A stretch of DNA of 32,297 nucleotides, taken from the NCBI GenBank assembly GCA_024506175.1, contig JAMBEQ010000143.1, forward strand, positions 1 through 32,297. Direction: 5' to 3'. This stretch comes from Methylocystis sp. (GTDB taxonomy: Bacteria > Pseudomonadota > Alphaproteobacteria > Rhizobiales > Beijerinckiaceae). The notes beneath the pieces are model-generated. The model worked only from the letters and a program-made list of their open reading frames with translations. It was not told the origin of the DNA and did not search any database. Positions within the stretch are counted from its first letter, which is position 1. Every line of letters begins with the position of its first letter. This document shows, one piece after another, positions 18,120-24,632 of the stretch. The position numbers were made by a program, and so were the translations under genes.

Positions 18120-18599
18120 ATGAAAAACATGCTTCTCATCGCGGCGTCGGCCGCGGCGATCATCGCCTTCACGCCTTCGAGCTACGCGGGCAGCCGCGGC
18201 GGCGATGGCGGCTGGGGCGGTGCAGGAGTCTTCGGCGGCGTCGGCGGAGCCGGCGGTGACGGCGGAGTCGGCCGTCACGGAGGCCATGGCGGGGGCGGCG
18301 GCGACGGAGGCTCCGGGTCCGGTTTCGGGTCTGTCGGCGGACGCGGCGGCAATGGCGGCGGCGGCTATTACGGCGGCGGCGGCGGGGGCGGCGGCGGCGG
18401 CGGCTCGGCCACAGCGGGCGGCTATGGCGGACGCGGCGGCAATGGCGGCGCCGGCTACTTCGGCGGCGGCGGCGGCTCCGGCGGGGGCGGTGGGTCGGCT
18501 CATGGCCCGGGCAGCGTCGGCGGCGGCGGCGGCAATGGCGGCGTGGGCGCTTATGGCGGACAGGGCGGAGCCGGCGGGCGTGGCGGCAACGCCGACTAG
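18120..18599 (+). CDS. Secreted glycine-rich repeat protein 1
   Basis: A 159-residue protein. Residues 1-23 are a signal peptide (MKNMLLIAASAAAIIAF, cleavage after SYA). The mature 136 residues are about 62 % Gly (85 residues) in GGX triplets (GGRGGNGG, GGAGGDGG). Three tandem units of ~30 residues each carry GG-R/G-GGNGG-x-G, an aromatic pair (YY, YF, AY) and a Gly run. AGAGGAG at six bases favours ATG 18120 over ATG 18114. The C-terminus is GGAGGRGGNAD. The composition recalls polyglycine-II-forming proteins and mycobacterial PGRS domains, though there is no PE domain. A structural or cell-surface role is likely; function is unproven. Confidence 0.82.
   Translation: MKNMLLIAASAAAIIAFTPSSYAGSRGGDGGWGGAGVFGGVGGAGGDGGVGRHGGHGGGGGDGGSGSGFGSVGGRGGNGGGGYYGGGGGGGGGGGSATAGGYGGRGGNGGAGYFGGGGGSGGGGGSAHGPGSVGGGGGNGGVGAYGGQGGAGGRGGNAD
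18336..18599 (+). repeat. Tandem ~90-base repeat inside glycine-rich gene 1
   Basis: Three in-frame units begin at about 18336, 18426 and 18519. The first two share GGCGGACGCGGCGGCAATGG exactly; the third begins GGCGGCGGCGGCGGCAATGG. Unit length is 30-31 codons. Such repeats invite copy-number change between strains. Confidence 0.75.
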
Positions 18600-18639
18600 T
18601 CGAAATTGCAGGAACCACTTTGAGAGACAGGAGCGTAAA

Positions 18640-18987
18640 ATGAAAAAGATCCTTCTTGTGGCGGCCGTCTCGGCCCTCAGCTTCGCAACCGCTTCCAATG
18701 CCTTCGCGTGGAGCACCGGCGGACGTGGCGGGCAAGGCGGCGGCGGCTATTATGGCGGCGAGGGCGGCTGGGGCGGCGACGGGGGCGCCGGTCACCATGG
18801 CGGCCACGGCGGCGACGGCGGACGCGGCGGCGATGGCTACGCCCACGGCATTGGCGGCGACGGCGGGGCCGGCGGGACCGCGATCGGGTATGGCTCGCAC
18901 GGCGGGGCTGGCGGCGGCGGCGGCGCAGGCTCTTACGGCGGCGTCGGCGGACGCGGCGGGCGCGGGGGCGATGCGACCTCTTATTGA
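18640..18987 (+). CDS. Secreted glycine-rich repeat protein 2
   Basis: A 115-residue protein with a signal peptide (residues 1-23, cleavage after NAFA). The mature chain is made of GGX triplets with interspersed His and Tyr (GGRGGQGGGGYYGG, HHGGHGGDGG). GACAGGAGCG before ATG 18640 sets the start. It follows glycine-rich gene 1 by 40 bases, so they probably share a transcript. It shares the GGRGG-x-GGGGYYGG unit with gene 1 and ends GGVGGRGGRGGDATSY, close to the C-terminus of gene 3. It is probably a paralogue with a matching structural role. Confidence 0.82.
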   Translation: MKKILLVAAVSALSFATASNAFAWSTGGRGGQGGGGYYGGEGGWGGDGGAGHHGGHGGDGGRGGDGYAHGIGGDGGAGGTAIGYGSHGGAGGGGGAGSYGGVGGRGGRGGDATSY

Positions 18988-19150
18988 CGAAAATCCGCAA
19001 ACCAAACCGGCGCCGTTGGTCATGCCTGCCCTTGGCTGGTCGCGGCGCCCGGAACAGAGCTGGCGCTTCATGACGGCGGAAAGGCTGTCAGCCTCACCCG
19101 TGAGGGACCATCCGGCCTGATGCGCCAAAACCTTTTCGATGGGGACTCCG

Positions 19151-19846
19151 ATGAGGACGCTTGCGACGATCGTTGCTGTCTTAACTTGCGCGGCGCCGCT
19201 CGGCGCCGGCGCCATTGCCGACTCCGTGCAATCGGAGGCGCGCCCGCTCTTGCTTGCTGCCGGCCGCGGCGGCGACGGCGGGAGCCTGCCGGGCGCGCCG
19301 GGAGGGCGCGGCGGGGCCGCGGGCGTTCCCGATCCCGCGGCGGCAGGGAATCTGGCAGGGCTCAAGCGCTACTGCGCGGATCTGCTCAATTCACGCGAGG
19401 GCGCCTCGCGCGACGGCCAATATGCGCCGGCCGATTGCCTCATGCTCTTCTCGGGCTTAGGCGAGCCCGCGGACGACGAAGCGTCGCAACATCCGTCTTC
19501 CGGCTGGGCAGGCATCCCTGGGCGCGGGCGCTCGGATGGGACGGATGAGGCGTTGAAGCGCTACTGCACGAAAATCCTGGCTGATCCGCAGCGGCCTCCT
19601 TCGTCGGCGGAGGCCTACCGGCCAGCGGATTGCGCGGATTTCTTTGCGTCTTTGGAGGATCGCCGGGCGCTCGAACGGCGTCCTCACGCCCGCGATGGCG
19701 CTGATGGCGCGAGCGTCGCAGGCGGACTCGGCGGACGGGGCGGACGGGCCGGCGCGGGCGCTGGCGGGGGCGCCGGCGGAGCTGGCGGAATCGGCGCGAT
19801 GGGCGGCGTCGGCGGACGCGGCGGGCGCGGCGGCGCCTCCGACTAA
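19151..19846 (+). CDS. Secreted glycine-rich protein 3 with duplicated two-cysteine module
   Basis: A 231-residue protein with a signal peptide (about 1-24). A short GGX segment (38-58) is followed by module 1 (71-103: LKRYC, YAPADC, LFSGL) and module 2 (135-167: LKRYC, YRPADC, FFASL). A long GGX tail (190-228) ends GGVGGRGGRGGASD. Consensus of the module is LKRYC-x15-YxPADCxxhF-x-SL, with cysteines C75/C96 and C139/C161 probably paired in the periplasm or outside. ATG 19151 is preferred to ATG 19139 because GGGGA precedes it. I recognise no family for the module; an adaptor or cross-linking part of a surface assembly is a guess. Confidence 0.8.
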   Translation: MRTLATIVAVLTCAAPLGAGAIADSVQSEARPLLLAAGRGGDGGSLPGAPGGRGGAAGVPDPAAAGNLAGLKRYCADLLNSREGASRDGQYAPADCLMLFSGLGEPADDEASQHPSSGWAGIPGRGRSDGTDEALKRYCTKILADPQRPPSSAEAYRPADCADFFASLEDRRALERRPHARDGADGASVAGGLGGRGGRAGAGAGGGAGGAGGIGAMGGVGGRGGRGGASD

Positions 19847-20033
19847 AGCGACCTCCGGGAGAGCCGGCGTTTGGGTGTAACGGCGGCGCGCACTGCGCCG
19901 CCATCCGAGCGCCGACGCGCGTTTCCGAAATGCCACAGCGACGCGAAAAGGGGCGCTGTCAGCCCCCACGCCCCTCCCGGTCGAAGCAGAGCTGGCGTAA
20001 CCTTCCGTGATTTTTGATTCTTGGAGGGAAGCC

Positions 20034-21599
20034 ATGCTGTTTCGAAGCGTCGGCGTTTGCGCAGCCGTGGCGGGCGCTCTTGCCGCCGCGCCGTCGAAAG
20101 CGGCAGACGTCGCCGCGGCTTCCCCGACCGTGGCTCCCCTGTTCGCCTCTTCGGATTGGGCGGGCTTTTATATCGGCGGCCATACGGGCGGATTTGTAGA
20201 CGGGCGCAATAGCTTTTCCGTGCTGAGCGGCCCTTCCGGGCCGGGCGGCGGCGGCGGGGGCGGCGCGGCCGCGGCGCCGGGCGATGTTGGCGGCGCCGGG
20301 GGCAATGGCGCGTCGAGCATCCGCGGTTTTGGACGAATTGAAAACGGACCGACCGCCTATCAGGGCTTTCACGGCGGTTATAATTGGCAGTTCGGCCAGC
20401 TCGTCGCTGGCGTCGAAGGCGACATCGACTTCCTCGGCCGCATCGAAGACGTCATGGGCAGCGCGCGGGGTCGCGTCGGGTACGCCGTCGGCCCGGCGCT
20501 GCTGTACGCAACGGCAGGCGGTGCCTTCCAGTCCTTCAGCGGCGGCCTCCTCGGCGGGTTCGTTGCGGGCGGTCTCGGCGGCAATGGGGGCAATGGCGGC
20601 GCGAGCAGCCTGGGGCTGCCCGGGGGCCTGGGAGGCGCCGGCGGCGCCGGCCCGGCAGGTTTGGCGATTGTCCGCACCGAGAGCTCGCGCACAGGCGTCG
20701 TCGCTGGCGGCGGCGTGGAAATGAAGCTGGCGCCGCAAGCGAGCGTGGGCGTTGAGGCCCTGTACTACGGATTCTCAGGCGCGAGCCAAGGGCTCGGCTT
20801 GCCGCGCGACAGCGTCGCGATCAATGGCCGCCTGACCTACCATCTTGGCGACGCGGGTCCGCGCGCGCCGGCTCCGCTTGCCGATTGGCGCGGCCCCTAT
20901 GCCGGCGCGAACATCGGCGCGGTTTACGATCTCTCGCCGAGCATCGATCAGACGAGCCTGCGCGTTGGCCTCCCCGGCGGCGCCGGCGGACCCGGCGGCG
21001 GCGCCACGGCTGGCGGCGGTGGCGGCGGCGGCGGGAGCGGCGCGGTCGCTTTCGCCAATCTCCAGCGCTACGCCTCGTTCATCGGCGGCGTGCATGTCGG
21101 CTATAATTTTCAGGCTGGCCATCTGGTCTACGGCGGCGAAGGCGGCGTTTCGTTCAGCCCCGACAACGTCCACGTCTTCCTCGCAGACATCCGCGCTCGG
21201 CTGGGCTGGGCGAACGAAGCCTTTCTGCTCTTTGGGACCGCCGGCGTCGCCTTCAACCGGGATGAATCCATCCGCGGCGTTTTCGCTGGAAACGGCGGCA
21301 ATGGCGCGAATGGTGCTCCGGCGCTCGCGGGCGGCGCTGGAGGCGCTGGAGGCGCGGGCGGATCTGGCGGGGGCGCTCTGACCTTGCGCGCCGACGACAC
21401 CAAGGTCGGCTTTACCGTCGGCGGCGGCCTCGAGACGAAACTAACCGATCGCGTGAGCGCCGGCCTGGAGGGCCTCTATTACGAATTCGGCCGCGACTCC
21501 GCGCCCGGCTGGGCGGGAGGGGGTTTCCTCGTCACGGGCGGAAGAGCCGACGCCGTCGTGCTGCGGACGCGCCTGTCCTATTCTTTCGGGCCCTTTTAG
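20034..21599 (+). CDS. Outer-membrane protein with two tandem Omp25-like barrels and glycine-rich loops
   Basis: A 521-residue protein with a signal peptide (1-23, AAPSKAA). Domain A (about 41-271) starts DWAGFYIGGHTGG and ends RLTYHLGD; domain B (about 284-521) starts DWRGPYAGANIGA and ends RLSYSFGPF. These openings and the Tyr/Phe endings are hallmarks of Omp25/Omp31-type eight-stranded barrels. Each domain has two Gly-rich inserts at equivalent places: 66-93 and 173-210 in A, 314-337 and 419-448 in B. TTGGAGGGAA sets ATG 20034. Both halves align along their whole length, so a duplication is likely. It could be a surface anchor for the glycine-rich proteins upstream; that is inference. Confidence 0.85.
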   Translation: MLFRSVGVCAAVAGALAAAPSKAADVAAASPTVAPLFASSDWAGFYIGGHTGGFVDGRNSFSVLSGPSGPGGGGGGGAAAAPGDVGGAGGNGASSIRGFGRIENGPTAYQGFHGGYNWQFGQLVAGVEGDIDFLGRIEDVMGSARGRVGYAVGPALLYATAGGAFQSFSGGLLGGFVAGGLGGNGGNGGASSLGLPGGLGGAGGAGPAGLAIVRTESSRTGVVAGGGVEMKLAPQASVGVEALYYGFSGASQGLGLPRDSVAINGRLTYHLGDAGPRAPAPLADWRGPYAGANIGAVYDLSPSIDQTSLRVGLPGGAGGPGGGATAGGGGGGGGSGAVAFANLQRYASFIGGVHVGYNFQAGHLVYGGEGGVSFSPDNVHVFLADIRARLGWANEAFLLFGTAGVAFNRDESIRGVFAGNGGNGANGAPALAGGAGGAGGAGGSGGGALTLRADDTKVGFTVGGGLETKLTDRVSAGLEGLYYEFGRDSAPGWAGGGFLVTGGRADAVVLRTRLSYSFGPF

Positions 21600-21753
21600 C
21601 GGGGGTGATCTCCTTCTCGGCGCGCTTTCGGCCCGAGCGCTTGCATTATTGAGGCGTTCGGCGTGGGTGCGGACATTATTCCCCGCGGCGCCACTGGACG
21701 CGCTGCTCACACGATCTAACTGGCGGGTCTCCAGCACTGTGCAGGAGGCCGAG

Positions 21754-22161
21754 ATGTCAAGTTTCAGGATCGTGAGCTCAACGGCTGCGCTTTGCGCCGT
21801 CACTGCTGTTTCCCTCGCCCCGACCTCGTCTTTCGGCGGCGTCATGAGCATCACTGACAAGGCCACGGTCAGCCTGCCGTCGCCCACCGATCAGGTGGAT
21901 TGGCGGGCCTACCCGCATCGGCACCATCGTTGGCACATGGGATGGCACTATGGCTGGCCGCGTTATCGCATTGGGACCTACGCTTCTGCCGCGCCTTTAG
22001 CTGCCTATGGGGCCGCCGCTCCCGCATGCGGCAATTACGGCGTCTACGGCGCCGCCTATCCAGCATATGGCGGTTGCGGCGCATGGGGCTATGGCGGAGG
22101 CTTGTTCGGACTTGGCGCGCCGGGAGGCGGGCTGTTCGGAATGGGGCTTGGCCCGTTCTAA
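21754..22161 (+). CDS. Small secreted His/Tyr/Gly-rich protein
   Basis: A 135-residue protein with a signal peptide (about 1-28). The mature chain opens with a polar strand region, then a His/Trp-rich stretch (YPHRHHRWHMGWHYGWPRYR, about 54-73), an Ala/Tyr/Gly-rich part with two Cys, and a Gly/Phe-rich tail (GGGLFGLGAPGGGLFGMG). CAGGAGG before ATG 21754 fixes the start. The His/Trp patch could bind metal. Proteins of this type are common and uncharacterised in Hyphomicrobiales. It is the last same-strand exported protein of the block. Confidence 0.75.
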   Translation: MSSFRIVSSTAALCAVTAVSLAPTSSFGGVMSITDKATVSLPSPTDQVDWRAYPHRHHRWHMGWHYGWPRYRIGTYASAAPLAAYGAAAPACGNYGVYGAAYPAYGGCGAWGYGGGLFGLGAPGGGLFGMGLGPF

Positions 22162-22241
22162 AGCGCATTCCGCAAAAGTTGATAGACTTTTGCGACAAGA
22201 TTTCTTGTCGCTCGCATGATCCATGCGAGCGGAAAGCGCGC
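22162..22241 (+). repeat. Interspersed repeat, copy 1
   Basis: It begins AGCGCATTCCGCAAAAGTTG, contains AGACTTTTGCGA and TCGCTCGCATGAT, and ends GCGAGCGGAAAGCGCGC. A second, inverted and ~30 bases longer copy is at 29411-29520. Internal complementarity (CAAAAGTT/GACTTTTG; CTCGCATG/CATGCGAG) gives two hairpins. Confidence 0.75.
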
Positions 22242-22266
22242 TAGGCGCGCGTCCCTCGCACGCAGC

Positions 22267-22297
22267 AAAACGCCCCGCCGCATCACGGTCGGGGCGT
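22267..22297 (-). terminator. Probable Rho-independent terminator of the small gene at 22317
   Basis: Read leftward: AACGCCCCGACC, loop GTGAT, GCGGCGGGGCG, then TTTTGC. It lies 20 bases past the stop of the leftward small gene. The T-tract is short but correctly placed. Confidence 0.7.
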
Positions 22298-22316
22298 TAC
22301 GCCGTAAAAGAGGCGT

Positions 22317-22523
22317 TTAGTGGCGAGTCGCCACGATAAAGCCCTCGTCTTCGAGGTCTTCGGCAAGAGCGCCCGCGCCGCGGTCGTCAACCACAAACGA
22401 TCGGCCACGCCAGAGCCACTCGTCGAAGTTTACGTTCTCACGCACGAATTTCAGCGCAGACTCCGTCAGGGGCTCGAACAACCATACGCCTGCCTGATCG
22501 GTGATGAGGAAATCTTGCGTCAT
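22317..22523 (-). CDS. Small conserved hypothetical protein
   Basis: A 68-residue soluble protein (MTQDFLITDQAGVWLFEPL, then ESALKFVRENV, a Trp pair WLWRG, and an acidic helix EDLEDEGF). AAGGGGGAAG precedes ATG 22523. The layout of a strand, a PLT-type helix, a Trp-containing loop and a final acidic helix resembles a family of short uncharacterised proteins I recall from alphaproteobacteria. The plus-strand frame over it is a shadow. A terminator follows at 22267. Confidence 0.75.
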   Translation of the reverse strand: MTQDFLITDQAGVWLFEPLTESALKFVRENVNFDEWLWRGRSFVVDDRGAGALAEDLEDEGFIVATRH

Positions 22524-22788
22524 GGCTTCCCCCTTATTGTTTGGATGCCTAAGGCGATGCTGACCAAGGCTCTCCGTTTATTGGGGCAGCGGCGTAATTA
22601 GGGCGCATTTGCGCCACGACTAGACCACCTCTGCGATAAAAACTCTTCTCGCGCTTGCGCCTGTCTTTCTGAGCCATACGATCGGACGTTGAGCCTAAGC
22701 AAGCGCCTTGTCGTCGGCGTGAGTGTACTTAAATCAAACAGTCAAAGCCAATTCGGGAACTAGCCACTCGAAGGTCGGCAGCGTTTCA

Positions 22789-23529
22789 ATGCCGACGCAA
22801 CTCAGGAGGCGCGTCATCGGCAATTTCGAAATAAGGCGGCTGGAGGCGGCCGATCCAGAAAACAGCGCTGCGGCCCTTCTCTTGACTGAAAGCTTTGAAC
22901 GAAGTCCTTTGTTCGAGTATGCATTTCCATCTTCAACCCGACGTTTTGCGCTCCGCGCGCTTTTTGAAGTAATTCTAGATGATGCAACCAGATTTGGTTA
23001 TGCAGAAGCAGCGTTCGCGGACGAGATCGTTGGCGTATTTCTGTGGTATCCACCTGGCCGCTATCCAATGCCGCTCTGGCGAGAACTCCGAGGGATACGA
23101 AATTATGTTCGAGTCGCGGCTGTCTCCCCCATTGGCTTATTAAAGTTATGGCAAATGCAAATCTCCCTGGATCATCTGCGTCCGAAGCAACCGCATTGCC
23201 ACGCGTATTTTTTGGCAGGGCGTGTAAGCGCGAGGGTCACGGCGTTACTTGGTCGACGGATGCTCGACGAAGCTGACGCGCGCGGGTGGCCTGCTTATCT
23301 CGAAACGCAGAACAGGCGAACTGTCGCCCTGTACGAACGTCTTGGCTTCAAGGTTGTGCAAAGCCAACTCACAACAATTCCCGGCGCTCCGCCAACTTGG
23401 ACGATGTGGCGGAACTCAGCAGCAGAACCAAACGCCCGACCGCAAGTTAATTGCCCTGGCAGGCTGGGAGGGATTCGAACCCCCAACGAGACCGTTATGA
23501 GCGCTCGCCTGGGAAACAAATTGGCGTAA
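22789..23529 (+). CDS. GNAT family N-acetyltransferase, probably damaged
   Basis: A 246-residue frame from ATG 22789. The N-terminal FEIRRLEAAD, the central EIVGVFLWYPPGRYPM and the C-terminal MLDEADARGWPAYLETQN, VALYERLGFKVV and PTWTMWR are typical of GNAT enzymes of the yeast-YkkB/plant-like group that use acetyl-CoA. The acetyl-CoA loop (x-x-G-x-G) expected near residues 144-152 is missing: the frame reads LAGRVSARVTALL, about four residues short. The neighbouring frame reads KREGHGV there. The last ~25 residues come from reading through a tRNA fragment. It is best regarded as a decayed or altered gene. The function was probably small-molecule or amino-terminal acetylation. Confidence 0.7.
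   Translation: MPTQLRRRVIGNFEIRRLEAADPENSAAALLLTESFERSPLFEYAFPSSTRRFALRALFEVILDDATRFGYAEAAFADEIVGVFLWYPPGRYPMPLWRELRGIRNYVRVAAVSPIGLLKLWQMQISLDHLRPKQPHCHAYFLAGRVSARVTALLGRRMLDEADARGWPAYLETQNRRTVALYERLGFKVVQSQLTTIPGAPPTWTMWRNSAAEPNARPQVNCPGRLGGIRTPNETVMSARLGNKLA
23457..23510 (-). pseudogene. Degenerate 3' fragment of the CAU-anticodon tRNA
   Basis: On the minus strand this matches the 3' 54 bases of the intact tRNA at 24482-24557. Including seven flanking bases, 54 of 61 positions agree (23450-23510 against 24475-24535). It contains the anticodon loop CTCATAA, the T-arm and a terminal CCA, but no D-arm or 5' acceptor strand. The anticodon stem carries a mismatch. It is in frame as the tail of the GNAT gene. 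It looks like one end of an integrated segment. Confidence 0.8.
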
Positions 23530-23576
23530 ATCCTTCCTGCAAAACGTAGCTTTCTCGCCGATTGAGAGGATTACCG

Positions 23577-24341
23577 ATGTGTCAGTCCTGCAGGGGTCCG
23601 CATATTTCGCGCGGAAAGAAAATGCCTCGCCGAGATTTCATGATGGCCGCCGTAGCGGGCGCGCTGTCGGCGACCGGCGTGGCGCATGCAAATCCGCGCA
23701 ATTCGAATAAAGCGGAATCGAAGCCTGAAGTGGCGCCGCCAAAGCCGGAAAACGTCATGACTCCGGACGCCGCGCTCGCACGGTTGATGGAGGGCAACAG
23801 GCGCTATCAGAAGGGCGTCGCCAAACGGCATGATTTCCTCGCTGAACGCGAGGCGCTTGTTGGCGGACAAAATCCTTATGCGGGAATTCTAAGCTGCGCG
23901 GATTCGCGCATCGCGCCAGAATACGCCTTCGACAGTTCGCGCGGGATCTCTTCGTCTGTCGCGTCGCCGGCAATTTCGTCAATCCGGAAAAATATCGCGA
24001 GCTTCGAATATGCCGTGGAAATATTGAAAACGCCGCTGCTTCTGGTGCTTGGGCATGATGGTTGCGGCGCCGTGAGATCCGCGGTCTCGTCGCTTGCAGA
24101 CAAGACGACGCTGCCCGGCCACTTGCCGTCGCTGGTTGCGGCGCTTACGCCCGCCGTGAAAGCCGTTGCGGGCCAGCCGGGCGATCAGGTCGAAAACGCC
24201 ACGAAGGAGAATGTGCGCCTCGGCGTGGATGCGCTTAAGAACGCGACGCCGCTGCTGAGCGCGGCCGTCAACGACAAGCGCGTCAGGATCGTCGGCGGGA
24301 TCTATCGTCTCGCCGACGGACAGGTCGAAATCTTCGCCTGA
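23577..24341 (+). CDS. Exported beta-carbonic anhydrase with an internal compensated frameshift
   Basis: A 254-residue protein that would hydrate CO2 to bicarbonate. The N-terminus has CQSC and then a Tat signal (PRRDFMMAAVAGALSATGVA, cleavage near AHA), so it is probably exported folded. Zinc ligands are visible: ILSCADSR (Cys, Asp, Arg) and VLGHDGCGAV (His, Cys). Between them, residues about 124-139 read ISSSVASPAISSIRKN. The overlapping frame reads DLFVCRVAGNFVNPE, exactly the conserved family segment. Losing one G at 23943-23945 and gaining one A at 23988-23992 would explain it. AGAGGA sets ATG 23577. The protein is likely impaired, unless the two indels are sequencing errors. Confidence 0.85.
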   Translation: MCQSCRGPHISRGKKMPRRDFMMAAVAGALSATGVAHANPRNSNKAESKPEVAPPKPENVMTPDAALARLMEGNRRYQKGVAKRHDFLAEREALVGGQNPYAGILSCADSRIAPEYAFDSSRGISSSVASPAISSIRKNIASFEYAVEILKTPLLLVLGHDGCGAVRSAVSSLADKTTLPGHLPSLVAALTPAVKAVAGQPGDQVENATKENVRLGVDALKNATPLLSAAVNDKRVRIVGGIYRLADGQVEIFA

Positions 24342-24481
24342 TAGCCCCCCCGCCGAGTCAGCCGAGGGAATAGTCAGAAATAGACGCGGGCGCGAATCGC
24401 TCGCGCTGACGCTCCCCCACAAGATCAGCGAGGCGCTCCGGCCGAAGTCGAGTTGTTTCGGGAGCCTTTCGTTGATTCCCC

Positions 24482-24557
24482 TGGTAGGCCGGGAGGGACT
24501 CGAACCCCCAACCAGACCGTTATGAGCGGTCGGCTCTAACCATTGAGCTACCGGCCC
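24482..24557 (-). tRNA. tRNA with CAU anticodon, probably tRNA-Ile2
   Basis: A 76-base cloverleaf on the minus strand: acceptor GGGCCGG paired with CCGGCCT (one G-U pair), D-arm TAGCTCAATGGTTAGAGC, anticodon arm GACCG-CTCATAA-CGGTC, T-arm GGGGGTTCGAGTCCCTC and encoded CCA. A CAU anticodon with a short D-loop and the variable region TCTGGTT looks most like tRNA-Ile2, whose C34 is changed to lysidine. Elongator tRNA-Met is the alternative. The initiator is excluded because the acceptor end is paired and the anticodon stem lacks its three G-C pairs. Confidence 0.93.
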
Positions 24558-24632
24558 CTGTCATCCGGGGGATGCTACGTCCTATACAGCAATCCGCCCG
24601 ACGGGCAATATCGTCGCGCGAAAGGAATGGGG

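Noticed and set aside
18336-18599. CRISPR-like regular repeats
   Set aside because: The regular ~90-base units are in-frame coding repeats without unique spacers; no cas genes are present.
17901-18716. Minus-strand Ala-rich frame of 271 codons
   Set aside because: Same cause: antisense of glycine-rich gene 1, crossing its promoter region.
18169-19365. Long minus-strand frame opposite the glycine-rich genes
   Set aside because: Its Ala/Arg/Pro-only composition is the antisense of GGC/GGN glycine codons. It has no start context, while the plus-strand genes have signal peptides and ribosome binding sites.
19959-20738. Minus-strand frame over the outer-membrane protein
   Set aside because: Antisense of Gly-rich coding sequence; the plus-strand frame is a recognisable barrel protein.
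22320-22601. Plus-strand frame over the small minus-strand gene
   Set aside because: No ribosome binding site. The minus-strand frame has a good one, a terminator and a protein-like sequence.
24475-24557. Possible second functional tRNA at 23457
   Set aside because: The copy at 23457-23510 lacks the D-arm and 5' acceptor strand and has a mismatched anticodon stem, so it was called a fragment of the tRNA listed here.
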